64,000 nucleotides of DNA from Tabrizicola_A sp965284335 (GTDB taxonomy: Bacteria; Pseudomonadota; Alphaproteobacteria; Rhodobacterales; Rhodobacteraceae), in the NCBI RefSeq assembly GCF_965284335.1, contig NZ_OZ260076.1. One strand, given 5' to 3'. This document shows, piece by piece, positions 41,994 through 51,169 of this stretch. The translations under genes and the position numbers were made by a program. Every line of letters begins with the position of its first letter. Positions within the stretch are counted from its first letter, which is position 1. The notes under the pieces are model-generated. The model was not told the DNA's origin. It ran no database searches and saw only the letters and a list, made by a program, of their open reading frames with translations.

Positions 41994-42344
41994 ATGTCCC
42001 TTCCCATTCCCGTCACCACCATTGGCCTTCTCTTGGCCTCAAACATCTTTATGACCTTCGCATGGTATGGCCATCTGAAATTCAAAACCGCCAGCCTTGT
42101 AACGGTGATTTTCATCTCTTGGGGCATCGCATTTTTCGAATATCTGCTGATGGTTCCGGCCAACCGCATCGGTCACGGGCATTTCTCGGCGGCCGAGTTG
42201 AAAACCATCCAAGAGGTCATCACGCTTACGGTTTTTGCCGTGTTTTCCGTGACCTACCTGAAAGAGCCGCTGACATGGAACCACCTTGTCGGCTTTGGTT
42301 TCATCGCCTTGGGGGCGTTTTTCATCTTTCACAAATGGGCCTGA
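41994..42344 (+). CDS. DUF486 / DMT-family small membrane protein
   Basis: A 116-residue protein with four predicted helices (starting IGLLLASNIFMTFAWYGHLKF, then SLVTVIFISWGIAFFEYLL). This is the DUF486 family, related to half-size members of the DMT transporters, so it may work as a dimer. AGGAG precedes the ATG. It is divergent from pccB and followed by an MFS gene after 40 bases. Substrate unknown. Confidence 0.88.
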   Translation: MSLPIPVTTIGLLLASNIFMTFAWYGHLKFKTASLVTVIFISWGIAFFEYLLMVPANRIGHGHFSAAELKTIQEVITLTVFAVFSVTYLKEPLTWNHLVGFGFIALGAFFIFHKWA

Positions 42345-42384
42345 CCCCCTAGACACCCCCGCTCCACAGGCGTAGCCCTGAGAC

Positions 42385-43599
42385 ATGCGCAAGTCTGTGA
42401 TCTTCCTGAACCGCGCCACGCCACCCCATGTCATCACGCTTGTGCTGCTGGCCGGGCTTTCGGCGCTGACGATGAACATTTTCCTGCCCTCGCTGCCGGG
42501 CATGGCCACATGGTTCGAGGTGCCCTACGCCCTCATGCAGCTGTCGGTGGCGCTCTATCTCGCCCTGTCGGCAGCGCTACAGATTGTGATCGGGCCTATC
42601 TCTGACCGCTATGGGCGGCGCAAGGTGGTGCTGGGCTCGCTGATCCTGTTCCTCTTGGCCACCGTGGGCACCCTTGTTTCACCCAATGCCGAAACCTTCC
42701 TCTTCTTCCGCATGGCCCAAGCGGTGATTGCCGCTGGAATGGTGCTTTCGCGCGCCATCGTGCGCGACATGGTCCCCGATGCCGAGGCCGCTTCGATGAT
42801 CGGCTATGTCACCATGGGGATGAGCCTTGTGCCGATGATCGGCCCGGCCATCGGTGGGTTTTTGGACGCCGCCTTTGGCTGGCAGGCCAATTTCACCCTT
42901 CTTTTGTTGGTCGGACTTGGCGTCACCGCCCTTGTCTGGGCCGATCTTGGCGAGACCTCCGCGCCAAAAGACACCAGCTTTGCCGCGCAAATCCGCCAAT
43001 ATCCCGGCCTTCTCACCTCGCGCCGGTTTTGGGGCTATTGCATGGCCGCCGCCTTTTCCTCGGGCTGTTTTTTCGCCTATCTCGGCGGCGCGCCCTACGT
43101 CGGGACCGAGGTTTTCGGCCTCTCCTCGCAGGAAATCGGCCTTCTTTTCGCGCTGACGGCCATTGGCTATCTGATCGGCAACTTTCTGGCCGGGCGCTTT
43201 TCGGTGCGGCTGGGGCTGAACCGGATGATCCTTTTGGGCACGCTGACCACCACGGTCGGGCTGGGTGTTCTTACCGTGTTAACACTTGCCGGGTTATCTG
43301 GTCCCATCGTGTTTTTCGTTCTCACGGTTCCCATGGGCATCGGCAACGGGCTTTCGCTGCCCAACGCCAATGCCGGGATCCTCTCGGTGCGGCCCGAACT
43401 TGCGGGCACGGCCTCGGGGCTTGGGGGCGCGATCATGATCGGTGGCGGTGCGGGTCTTGCGGCGCTGGCAGGCTGGCTTTTGGGTCCGGGATCCAGTGAG
43501 ATGCCGTTGATTTTATTGATGCTTTTATCCTCAATCGGCTCGGTCGTCTCAATCCTTTGGGTGATCCGCCGCGCCCGCGCCTTGGGGATCGCCGCATAG
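42385..43599 (+). CDS. MFS multidrug exporter, Bcr/CflA type
   Basis: A 404-residue transporter with twelve predicted helices. The first loop between helices 2 and 3 carries GPISDRYGRRKVVL, the MFS motif A, and helix 4 carries LSRAIVRDMV, the Bcr/CflA variant of the motif. Overall length and motifs match Bcr/CflA exporters of antibiotics, cysteine or other small molecules. It lies between the DUF486 gene and pccR in the same direction; no drug is specified by sequence. Confidence 0.9.
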   Translation: MRKSVIFLNRATPPHVITLVLLAGLSALTMNIFLPSLPGMATWFEVPYALMQLSVALYLALSAALQIVIGPISDRYGRRKVVLGSLILFLLATVGTLVSPNAETFLFFRMAQAVIAAGMVLSRAIVRDMVPDAEAASMIGYVTMGMSLVPMIGPAIGGFLDAAFGWQANFTLLLLVGLGVTALVWADLGETSAPKDTSFAAQIRQYPGLLTSRRFWGYCMAAAFSSGCFFAYLGGAPYVGTEVFGLSSQEIGLLFALTAIGYLIGNFLAGRFSVRLGLNRMILLGTLTTTVGLGVLTVLTLAGLSGPIVFFVLTVPMGIGNGLSLPNANAGILSVRPELAGTASGLGGAIMIGGGAGLAALAGWLLGPGSSEMPLILLMLLSSIGSVVSILWVIRRARALGIAA

Positions 43600-43630
43600 C
43601 GCCCGGCATGACTCCCCTTGACGGGTCAAG

Positions 43631-43658
43631 TTTGCAAAGCCAATTTGAAATTTGCAAA
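43631..43658 (+). promoter_or_regulatory. PccR/ScfR-type operator at the pccR start
   Basis: TTTGCAAA (43631-43638), four bases, ATTTGAAA (43643-43650), then TTTGCAAA (43651-43658). The last base pairs of the site lie 11 bases before the chosen ATG of pccR, so bound regulator would block its own expression. The published PccR motif is TTTGCAAA-N4-TTTGCAAA. Confidence 0.7.
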
Positions 43659-43669
43659 TGGGGGCGGGG

Positions 43670-45067
43670 ATGGCCACACAGAAACTTTACGCAGGTGCAA
43701 AGCTGCGCGAACTGCGCAGCCGCCTTGGCCTGACGCAGCGGATCTTTTCTGACAAGCTGGGTGTTTCGCTGCCCTATCTGAACCAGATGGAAAACAACCA
43801 TCGCCCGGTTTCGGCGGCCGTGGTCTTGGCTTTGGCGCAAGAGTTTGGGCTGGATGTGACCGAGCTGACCGTGGGCGAAGGGGAGCGTCTGGTCTCTGAC
43901 ATGCGCGAGGCGCTGGCCGATCCGGTCTTTGCCAAAGCCGCCCCACCCTTGGCCGATCTGCGCCTTGCCGCCTCGAACGCCCCGGCGCTGGCCCGCGCCT
44001 TCCTTGATCTGCACCGCGCCTACCGCCAAAGCCACGAACGTCTGGCCTCACTCGATGAGGCTTTGGGCCGCGACGACGCCGGATTGCGGGCCAGCCCTTG
44101 GGAGGAAGTGCGCGATTTCTTTCACTATTGCGACAATTACGTCGATGCCATCGACCGCGCCGCAGAACATTTCGCAAGCGGCGCAGGCCCCGGAAAAGAC
44201 GTGCTTATTTCGGCCACCGAGGCGCTGCGCAAGCGCGGCCTTGATGTGCATTTTTCCGATACTGGCCCCTTGCGCCAGTTTGATCCCACCACTCGGCGGC
44301 TGGAACTTTCGGCCCGCGCCGCCGCTCCGACCCAGCGCTTTCAACTGCTTTATCAGGTCGCGCTGCAAACCCAGAATGAACTGCTTGAGGCGACCCTCGA
44401 CCTCGCCCGCTTTACCACGCCCGAAGCCCGCGACATCGCCAAGATCGGGCTGGCCAATTACTTTGCCGGGGCGGCCCTTTTGCCCTATCGCGCCTTTCTT
44501 GAGGCGGCGCAAAAAACCCGGCACGATCTGGAACGGCTGGCCGATATCTTTGGCGCGTCCATCGAACAGGTCGCGCACCGGCTTTCCACCCTGCAACGCC
44601 CCGGTGCCAAGGGGATCCCCTTCTTCTTTGTCCGCGTCGATCAGGCGGGCACCATCACCAAACGCCATTCGGCCACCCGGCTGCAATTCGCCCGTTTCGG
44701 TGGCGCCTGCCCCCTGTGGAACGCCCACCGCGCCTTTGAAACGCCGGGCCATTTCCTGCGCCAACTGGCCGAAACCCCGGACGGCGTGCGCTATCTCTGC
44801 CTGTCGCGCGATGTGTCAAAACCCGGCGGCGCTTTCCTTGCCCCGGTGCGGCGCTATGCGATTTCGCTGGGCTGCGAGATCACCCATGCCGCCAGCCTTG
44901 TCTATTCCGATGGGCTGGATCTGAAGGGCCGCTTTGAGCCCATCGGCATTTCTTGCCGCATCTGCGAGCGGCACGATTGCCACCAGCGCTCCGTTCCGCC
45001 GCTAGAGCGGCGTTTGCGCGTTGACCCAGACCGCCGGGGCCTTTTGCCCTATGACATCGCCGATTGA
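43670..45067 (+). CDS. pccR: Short-chain fatty acyl-CoA regulator (ScfR family, PccR-like)
   Basis: A 465-residue XRE-type regulator. Residues about 8-62 are the helix-turn-helix (LRELRSRLGLTQRIFSDKLG-type, with VSLPYLNQMENNHRPV). The C-terminal region has the ImmA-like and ScfR domains, including a cysteine cluster near the end (ISCRICERHDCHQRS). PccR of Rhodobacter sphaeroides controls propionyl-CoA carboxylase using an acyl-CoA signal. An ATG at 43658 is an alternative start but overlaps the operator. It is near, but not next to, pccB, which has matching boxes. A bidirectional terminator follows. Confidence 0.88.
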   Translation: MATQKLYAGAKLRELRSRLGLTQRIFSDKLGVSLPYLNQMENNHRPVSAAVVLALAQEFGLDVTELTVGEGERLVSDMREALADPVFAKAAPPLADLRLAASNAPALARAFLDLHRAYRQSHERLASLDEALGRDDAGLRASPWEEVRDFFHYCDNYVDAIDRAAEHFASGAGPGKDVLISATEALRKRGLDVHFSDTGPLRQFDPTTRRLELSARAAAPTQRFQLLYQVALQTQNELLEATLDLARFTTPEARDIAKIGLANYFAGAALLPYRAFLEAAQKTRHDLERLADIFGASIEQVAHRLSTLQRPGAKGIPFFFVRVDQAGTITKRHSATRLQFARFGGACPLWNAHRAFETPGHFLRQLAETPDGVRYLCLSRDVSKPGGAFLAPVRRYAISLGCEITHAASLVYSDGLDLKGRFEPIGISCRICERHDCHQRSVPPLERRLRVDPDRRGLLPYDIAD

Positions 45068-45085
45068 TCGTCAGCACAGCAAAAA

Positions 45086-45107
45086 GGGGGCCAGATGGCC
45101 CCCTTTT
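45086..45107. terminator. Bidirectional terminator between pccR and the DUF465 gene
   Basis: AAAAGGGGGCC at 45082-45092 and GGCCCCCTTTT at 45097-45107 are perfect complements around AGAT. Either strand gives a seven-pair stem followed by T. It lies 18 bases after the pccR stop and 22 bases from the end of the convergent small gene. Confidence 0.85.
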
Positions 45108-45128
45108 CCTGCGAATTATCCGATCAGA

Positions 45129-45362
45129 TCACTTCAAATGCTGCCAGATGTGATCCTTCAGATGCGCCCGCTTTTTGCGCAGATGCTCTTCTTCTTCCTC
45201 GCTCATCAGGTCCAACCGCACCTCGGCACGGTGCACTTTTTCGTTCAGCGCGTCATACTCGGCCACCAGCTTGGCAAAATGGGCGTCCGTCTCCTTCAAG
45301 GCACTGATCTTGTTCACCTTATCAGGAAACTCAACGGCAAGAGCATGGGGGGTGTGTGACAT
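45129..45362 (-). CDS. DUF465 (YdcH-like) small helical protein
   Basis: A 77-residue protein, typical in size. It is nearly all helix, with the YdcH pattern ALKETDAHFAKLVAEYDALNE, then LRKKRAHLKDHI at the end. The start codon has GGAG before it and begins MSHTPHAL. Function of the family is unknown; it is widespread in proteobacteria and forms coiled coils. Confidence 0.85.
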   Translation of the reverse strand: MSHTPHALAVEFPDKVNKISALKETDAHFAKLVAEYDALNEKVHRAEVRLDLMSEEEEEHLRKKRAHLKDHIWQHLK

Positions 45363-45456
45363 GGGTGTCTCCTTCTTCCTGTCAGCCCCAATTTTATCCA
45401 ACCCGCCAGATATCGCTTTGATGCGGATCAAGTTTCTTGCCAAACCGCCGCTTTTT

Positions 45457-47124
45457 TCAGCGCTGGCTGGTCTGCCAGTTTTGCGACATCACCGGCCCAA
45501 GGTTTGACCGTGGCAATTGGCGGCCAAGGATGTGATCAGACGCCTTTTCGCCCGTCATAATCGACGGGCCATTGAGGTTGCCATTGGTCACCTGCGGGAA
45601 GATCGAGCTGTCAGCCACCCGCAGCCCCTCGACCCCAATCACCCGACATTCCGGATCGACCACCGCCATCGGATCATCCGCCGCCCCCATCCGGCAGGTG
45701 CCGCAGGGGTGATAGGCGCTTTCGGCATGGTCGCGCACAAAGGCATCCAGCTCGGCATCGGTCTGCAAATCCAGCCCGGGCTGGATCGTCGCCTTGATAA
45801 AGGGCGTGATCGCGGGCTGTTCGAAAATCTCGCGCGTCAGTCGGATGACCTTGCGGAAATCCTCCCAATCGCGGGGGTCGGACATATAGTTGAACTGGAT
45901 CTTCGGCACCGACATCGGATCGGCCGAGCGCAGGGTGACCGACCCGCGCGACTTGGCGCGCATCGGGCCGGTATGGACCTGAAACCCATGGCCCCCCGCC
46001 ACCGCCTGCCCGTCATAACGCACGGCGATGGGCAGGAAATGATACTGGATGTCGGGATATTCCACGCCCTTGTCCGACCGGATAAAGCCGCAGGCCTCAA
46101 ACTGGTTCGACGCGCCAAGGCCCTTTTTGGTGAACAGCCACTGCGCCCCGATCAGCGCCTTGCCCCAGATATTCCAGTATTTGTAAAGCGTTATCGGCTG
46201 GGCCGCCTGATACTGCATATAAATCTCAAGGTGGTCTTGCAGGTTCGCCCCCACACCGGGGCGATGCGCCACCACCTCAATGCCGTGATCCTTCAGATGC
46301 GCCGCATCGCCAATGCCCGACAGCATCAGGATCTTGGGCGAGTTGATGGAGGAGGCCGCAACGATCACCTCAGCCGACGCGCGGATCACCTCGATCTTGC
46401 CGCCGCGCGCAATCTCAACCCCCACGGCGCGACCGTTTTCGATCACCACCTTGCGGGCAAAGGCGCGCACCAACTCGACATTGCCGCGCGCCATGGCCGG
46501 GCGCAGATAGGCGCTGGCGGCAGACCAGCGCTTGCCCTTCCAGATCGTCGCCTCCATCGCGCCAAAGCCCTCTTGGCGCTGGCCGTTATAGTCGCCGGTC
46601 ATCTGGTAGCCGGCCTGCTGACCGGCCTTGATAAAGGCATCAAACAGCGGGTTTTTGCGCGGCCCGCGGGTGATGTGCAGCGGGCCATTGGTGCCGCGAT
46701 AGGCCGGATCGCCCGCCGCCCCGGCATCGTCCGCCCCATGCCAGTTTTCCATGCGCTGGAAATAGGGCAGCACATCGGCATAGGACCAGCCTTGCGCGCC
46801 CATCGCCTCCCATGTGTCATAGTCGCGGGCATGGCCGCGCACATAGACCATACCGTTGATGCTGGAAGACCCGCCAATCACCTTGCCGCGCGGTGTGACC
46901 AGACGACGGCCGCCCAGATGCGGTTCCGGCTCGGTCGACAGGCCCCAGTCATAGAGCGGCATGTTCATCGGATAGGAAAGCGCCGCCGGCATCTGGATGA
47001 AGGGCCCCGCATCCGAGCCGCCCTGTTCGATCACGATCACCCGCTTGCCCGCCTCACCCAGCCGGTAGGCCATGGCAGAGCCCGCCGAACCTGACCCGAT
47101 GATCACATAATCTGCCTGCATCAT
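45457..47124 (-). CDS. betA: Choline dehydrogenase
   Basis: A 555-residue GMC-type flavoprotein. The FAD-binding GSGSAGSAMAYRLGE motif is at about residues 11-25, the GMC signatures follow (TPRGKVIGGSSSINGMVYVRG around 80, SSINSPKILMLSGIG near 260), and the catalytic HPCGTCRMG is near 480. It oxidises choline to betaine aldehyde at the membrane and can also oxidise the aldehyde. It follows betB after 54 bases and is the last gene of the betI-betB-betA operon. Confidence 0.95.
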   Translation of the reverse strand: MMQADYVIIGSGSAGSAMAYRLGEAGKRVIVIEQGGSDAGPFIQMPAALSYPMNMPLYDWGLSTEPEPHLGGRRLVTPRGKVIGGSSSINGMVYVRGHARDYDTWEAMGAQGWSYADVLPYFQRMENWHGADDAGAAGDPAYRGTNGPLHITRGPRKNPLFDAFIKAGQQAGYQMTGDYNGQRQEGFGAMEATIWKGKRWSAASAYLRPAMARGNVELVRAFARKVVIENGRAVGVEIARGGKIEVIRASAEVIVAASSINSPKILMLSGIGDAAHLKDHGIEVVAHRPGVGANLQDHLEIYMQYQAAQPITLYKYWNIWGKALIGAQWLFTKKGLGASNQFEACGFIRSDKGVEYPDIQYHFLPIAVRYDGQAVAGGHGFQVHTGPMRAKSRGSVTLRSADPMSVPKIQFNYMSDPRDWEDFRKVIRLTREIFEQPAITPFIKATIQPGLDLQTDAELDAFVRDHAESAYHPCGTCRMGAADDPMAVVDPECRVIGVEGLRVADSSIFPQVTNGNLNGPSIMTGEKASDHILGRQLPRSNLGPVMSQNWQTSQR

Positions 47125-47178
47125 TCCCTCCCGCCTGTCGAGCGGCCTTCTTCAATTTCCCTGAACGCTGCCAAAGGC

Positions 47179-48633
47179 TTAGTAAGGCGCGTCGACCGGC
47201 CCCATGCCGACATAGACACTCTTGACTTGGGTATAGTGCTGCACCGCCGCATGGCCGTTTTCGCGCCCCACGCCCGACAGTTTCGACCCGCCAAAGGGGG
47301 CCTCAACAGGTGTCAGGTTATAGGCGTTGATCCAGCAGGTGCCCGCCTGCAACTGGCCGATCACCCGATGCGCGCGGGTCATGTCCGCGGTGAACACCCC
47401 TGCCGCCAGACCGAATTCGGTGGCATTGGCCCGCGCGATCACCTCATCCTCGGTGTCGAAATCCAAAACCGCCATCACCGGGCCGAACACCTCTTCGCGG
47501 GCGATGGTCATGCTGTCGGTGACATCGGCGAAAACGGTGGGCTGCACATAATAGCCGGTGTTGGGCGCGGCCCGACCGCCGCCGCAGACAAGCGTCGCGC
47601 CCTCGGCCTTGGCAGTGGCGATATAGGCCAGCACCTTATCCAGCTGGGTGGACGACACGAGGGGACCCATCTGGGTTGCCTCATCCAAGGGGTCGCCCAG
47701 CTGGATCTTCGCCGCGCGTTCGGCCAAGGATTTCAGGAACTTGGCCTTGATGCCCTTTTGCACGAAAACCCGCGTGCCATTGCTGCACACCTGCCCGGCG
47801 GAATAGAAATTGCCCAGCATCGCCGCGCCCACCGCATCCTCGACCGATGCATCGTCAAAGACCACCAAGGGCGATTTGCCGCCCAGTTCCATGGTGACAT
47901 GGCGCACACCTGCGGCGGCGGCGGCATAAACCTTTTGCCCCGTCGGCACCGATCCCGTGAGCGAGACCTTGGCCACGCGCGGATCAGTGACCAGCGCGCC
48001 CCCCACGGCACCGCGCCCCTGCACCACGTTGAAAAGCCCGGCCGGAAGCCCGGCCTCGATGAAGATTTCAGCCAGTTTCAGCGCGCCAAGGGGGGTGACT
48101 TCCGAGGGTTTGAACACCATGGCATTGCCAAGCGCCAAGGCGGGGGCGGATTTCCAGCAGGCGATCTGGCTGGGGTAGTTCCACGCGCCAATGCCCACGC
48201 AAACCCCCAAGGGCTCGCGAATGGTATAGACGAAATCGCGCCCCACGGGGATGGTCTCGCCCGTCACCGTGGGGGCAAGCCCTGCGAAATACTCAATCGC
48301 ATCGGCGCCCGAGGGCCAGTCGGCCACCAGCGTTTCCTGCATCGGCTTGCCGGTATCCAGCGTTTCAAGGCGCGACAGTTCGGGGTTGCGGTCGCGGATG
48401 ATGTCGGCCGCACGCCGCAGGATGCGGGCGCGGTCAACCGGGCGCATGGCGCCCCATGCGGCTTGGGCGCGGGTGGCGCTGGCCAAGGCCGCCTCGATCA
48501 CCGCGGGCGTCGCCTCATGCACCACGGCGATCACCTCGCCGGTGGCGGGGTAGATCACCTCGATCGGCGCGCCGGCCTTGTCCTCGACATAGGTTCCATC
48601 CACGAAATGGCTGGCCTTGGGTTGCGCCTTCAT
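47179..48633 (-). CDS. betB: Betaine aldehyde dehydrogenase
   Basis: A 484-residue aldehyde dehydrogenase that makes glycine betaine with NAD(P). The catalytic Cys is in GQVCSNGTR near residue 280 and the general base Glu in MELGGKSP near 250. The NAD site has FKPSEVTPLGAL and the signature EVFGPVMAV follows. Position between betI and betA, with a four-base overlap with betI, gives the specificity. It acts in the cytosol in the choline-to-betaine path. Confidence 0.95.
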   Translation of the reverse strand: MKAQPKASHFVDGTYVEDKAGAPIEVIYPATGEVIAVVHEATPAVIEAALASATRAQAAWGAMRPVDRARILRRAADIIRDRNPELSRLETLDTGKPMQETLVADWPSGADAIEYFAGLAPTVTGETIPVGRDFVYTIREPLGVCVGIGAWNYPSQIACWKSAPALALGNAMVFKPSEVTPLGALKLAEIFIEAGLPAGLFNVVQGRGAVGGALVTDPRVAKVSLTGSVPTGQKVYAAAAAGVRHVTMELGGKSPLVVFDDASVEDAVGAAMLGNFYSAGQVCSNGTRVFVQKGIKAKFLKSLAERAAKIQLGDPLDEATQMGPLVSSTQLDKVLAYIATAKAEGATLVCGGGRAAPNTGYYVQPTVFADVTDSMTIAREEVFGPVMAVLDFDTEDEVIARANATEFGLAAGVFTADMTRAHRVIGQLQAGTCWINAYNLTPVEAPFGGSKLSGVGRENGHAAVQHYTQVKSVYVGMGPVDAPY

Positions 48634-49214
48634 GCGTCACGTCCTGTCAGTTGAGAGTTCAGATAATCCAGCGCCGTGGCCACTGCCGCCGCGCCATCGG
48701 GGGCGCCGGATTTCAGCACCTCGCGCAGGTAAAGCCCGTCGATCAGCGCCCCAAGCCCTTCGGCCACAGGCTCGGCCCGGTCGCCCGCAAGCGGGCGCAG
48801 CGCGGCCAGAAGGTTCGAACGCAGGCGGCGCTGATAGACCGCCAAAAGCCGCTTGGCCTCGGGCACGGTCTGGGCCAGCACCCAGAAATTCAGCCAGGCC
48901 CCAACCGCCTCGCGCCGGAAATTCGCCGGGCTGAAACTGGCCCAGAGGATCGCCTTGAGCCGCGCCTCTGGCCCTGTTGCAAGATGCAGCGCGCCGCGCA
49001 CCTCGGCACCATAAAGCGACAGGATGTGGCGCATGGCAGCCAAGAAAATCTCTTCCTTAGAGCCGAAATAGTGATGCGCCAGCGCACTGGACATGCCTGC
49101 ACGCTTGGCGATCTGGCTGACCGTGACATCCAATGACCCCGCACGCCCGATCTCGACGATCGTCGCTTTGACGAGCGCCGCCTTTCGGATAGGCTCCATC
49201 CCAACTTTGGGCAT
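48630..49214 (-). CDS. betI: Choline-responsive repressor BetI
   Basis: A 194-residue TetR-family protein starting MPKVGMEPIRK, the same start pattern as Escherichia BetI. The helix-turn-helix is at about residues 25-50 (VTVSQIAKRAGMSSALAHHYFGSK). The C-terminal domain is of BetI type. It represses bet genes and, from the shared control region, probably cho genes until choline binds. It overlaps betB by four bases. Confidence 0.94.
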   Translation of the reverse strand: MPKVGMEPIRKAALVKATIVEIGRAGSLDVTVSQIAKRAGMSSALAHHYFGSKEEIFLAAMRHILSLYGAEVRGALHLATGPEARLKAILWASFSPANFRREAVGAWLNFWVLAQTVPEAKRLLAVYQRRLRSNLLAALRPLAGDRAEPVAEGLGALIDGLYLREVLKSGAPDGAAAVATALDYLNSQLTGRDA

Positions 49215-49248
49215 TTCGGTCTGGCTCCAAGATTCTTCTTGCCAAACC

Positions 49249-49282
49249 GATAAAGCGTGAAGTTTATTGACTCGTCAATCAA
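49249..49282. promoter_or_regulatory. BetI palindrome with overlapping bet promoter
   Basis: TTTATTGA-CTCG-TCAATCAA at 49263-49282 is a near-perfect inverted repeat. On the left-going strand, TTGACG (49278-49273) and TTTATC (49254-49249), 18 bases apart, could be the bet promoter, with its -35 box inside the palindrome. The site also lies 22 bases before choX, so one repressor could control both sides. Confidence 0.7.
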
Positions 49283-49303
49283 CAAAAAGCAGGGAGCTTT
49301 CTG

Positions 49304-50245
49304 ATGACCCTTCGCACCACCGCACGCGTCGCCCTGATGGGCACCGCCGTGACCTTTGCCCTTGCCAGTTCCGCCTTTGCCGAAGGCTGTGACAAGATCA
49401 CCTTCTCGGATGTGGGCTGGACCGACATCACCGCCACCACCGCCGCCACCAGCCTGATCGTCGAGGCGCTGGGCTATGAGACCGAAACCAAAGTCCTGTC
49501 GGTTCCGGTGACCTATACCGGTCTTGCCGAAGGCGATATCGACGTGTTCCTTGGCAACTGGATGCCGACGATGGAGGCCGATATCGCACCCTATCGCGAT
49601 GCGGGCACGGTTGAGGTGATCCGCACCAATCTCGAAGGCGCGAAATACACGCTGGCCACCAACGAGGCCGGTGCCGCGCTGGGGATCTCTGATTTCAACA
49701 ACATCAAGGACCACAAGGACGCGCTGGAAGGCAAGATCTTTGGCATCGAGCCGGGCAATGACGGCAACCGCCTGATCTTGGAAATGATCTCGGGCGGGCC
49801 GTTTGGTCTGGACGGGTTCGAAGTGGTGGAAAGCTCGGAAGCGGGCATGCTGGCCGAGGTGAAGAACAAATCCGACGCGGGCGAGCCGATCGTGTTCCTT
49901 GGCTGGGAACCCCACCCGATGAACGCCAATTTCAAGATGACCTATCTGTCGGGCGGCGATGATGTGTTCGGCCCGAACTTTGGCGGCGCGGTGGTGGATA
50001 CCAACACCCGCAAAGGCTATGTCGCGGAATGCCCGAACACCGGCAAGCTGTTGCAAAACCTTGTCTTCTCGCTCCAGATGGAAAACGAGATCATGGGTGC
50101 GATCTTGAACGACGGGGCGGACCCGCGCGATGCCGCAAAGGCATGGCTCGCCGCCAATCCCGGCACTTGGGAGCCTTGGCTGGATGGGGTGACCACCAAG
50201 GACGGTGGCGACGCCAAGGCGGCTGTGACGGCTGCGCTGCAATAA
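49304..50245 (+). CDS. choX: Choline ABC transporter periplasmic binding protein
   Basis: A 313-residue protein with a signal peptide (about residues 1-25, ending AFAE). The choline-binding tryptophans of ChoX are matched in SDVGWTD, LGNWMPT and LGWEPHP. This is the ProX/OpuAC type binding protein for choline with high affinity, working in the periplasm. It is the first gene of choXWV, divergent from the bet operon, and it is followed by a hairpin before choW. Confidence 0.93.
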   Translation: MTLRTTARVALMGTAVTFALASSAFAEGCDKITFSDVGWTDITATTAATSLIVEALGYETETKVLSVPVTYTGLAEGDIDVFLGNWMPTMEADIAPYRDAGTVEVIRTNLEGAKYTLATNEAGAALGISDFNNIKDHKDALEGKIFGIEPGNDGNRLILEMISGGPFGLDGFEVVESSEAGMLAEVKNKSDAGEPIVFLGWEPHPMNANFKMTYLSGGDDVFGPNFGGAVVDTNTRKGYVAECPNTGKLLQNLVFSLQMENEIMGAILNDGADPRDAAKAWLAANPGTWEPWLDGVTTKDGGDAKAAVTAALQ

Positions 50246-50270
50246 CTTCGGCGCGGCTCCACGGCTGGCC

Positions 50271-50293
50271 TCCGGGGGTTTCACACCCCCGGA
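50271..50293 (+). repeat. Hairpin between choX and choW
   Basis: TCCGGGGGT at 50271-50279 pairs with ACCCCCGGA at 50285-50293 around a five-base loop. It lacks a T run. Hairpins in this position, between a binding protein and its permease, often protect the upstream message so that the binding protein is made in excess. Confidence 0.6.
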
Positions 50294-50335
50294 CCCCCGT
50301 GGGATATTTGTGAACAGATGAACGGGGGGGCGGCC

Positions 50336-51169
50336 ATGGAATGGTTGACCGATAACAAGATCCCGGTCGGAAAGGTGGCAAAGACCATCAATGACTGGCT
50401 GAATGACAATCTGGGCGGGTTTTTCGATTTGGTTTCCGTGATGATGGAGACCTTGATTGACGCCATCTTGTGGTGCCTGCAAACCCCGCATCCCTTTGTG
50501 ATCGTGGCCCTGTTCATCGCTTTGGCATGGTATTTGCAGCGGTCTTGGAAAGTCTGTCTTTGGGTGCTGATCGGGTTCTTGTTCATCTTGAACCAAGGCT
50601 ATTGGAAACCCACGACCGAAAGCCTGACCTTGATCTTGTCGGCCTGTGTGGTCTGCATGGGGCTGGGTGTGCCCATCGGCATTGCCGCCGCGCATCGCCC
50701 GCGGCTTTATTCGGCCATGGTGCCGGTGCTGGACCTGATGCAGACGCTGCCGACCTTTGTTTATCTCATCCCGGCCATCGTGTTCTTTGGTCTGGGCATG
50801 GTGCCGGGGCTGATTGCGACCGTGATCTTTGTGCTTCCCGCCCCTATTCGCCTGACCTATCTGGGTGTCTCCTCGACCCCCACCGCACTTTTGGAGGCGG
50901 CGACCGCCTTTGGTGCCACCCCCCGGCAGCGGTTGTGGAAAGTCGAATTGCCCTATGCGCTGCCGCAGATCATGGCGGGGCTGAACCAGACGATCATGCT
51001 CAGCCTGTCGATGGTGGTGATCGCGGCACTGGTTGGGGCGAATGGCCTTGGCGTGCCGGTCATCCGGGCCTTGAACAGCGTGAACACCGCGCTGGGATTT
51101 GAGTCGGGCTTTATCATCGTGGTGGTGGCCATTTTGCTGGATCGGTCATTGAGGATGAAAACCAAATGA
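50336..51169 (+). CDS. choW: Choline ABC transporter permease
   Basis: A 277-residue permease with about six helices and the binding-protein-dependent transport domain near residues 95-265. The EAA-type loop is seen as EAATAFGATPRQRLWKVELPYALP near 190-213 (landmark EAATAFGAT). An ATG at 50318 is an alternative start, but the later one begins MEWLTDNKIPVG, as in known ChoW proteins. Its stop overlaps choV by four bases. Confidence 0.92.
   Translation: MEWLTDNKIPVGKVAKTINDWLNDNLGGFFDLVSVMMETLIDAILWCLQTPHPFVIVALFIALAWYLQRSWKVCLWVLIGFLFILNQGYWKPTTESLTLILSACVVCMGLGVPIGIAAAHRPRLYSAMVPVLDLMQTLPTFVYLIPAIVFFGLGMVPGLIATVIFVLPAPIRLTYLGVSSTPTALLEAATAFGATPRQRLWKVELPYALPQIMAGLNQTIMLSLSMVVIAALVGANGLGVPVIRALNSVNTALGFESGFIIVVVAILLDRSLRMKTK

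Noticed and set aside
45517..47094. A 525-codon open frame opposite betA
   Set aside because: Antisense shadow of a gene with complete GMC motifs.
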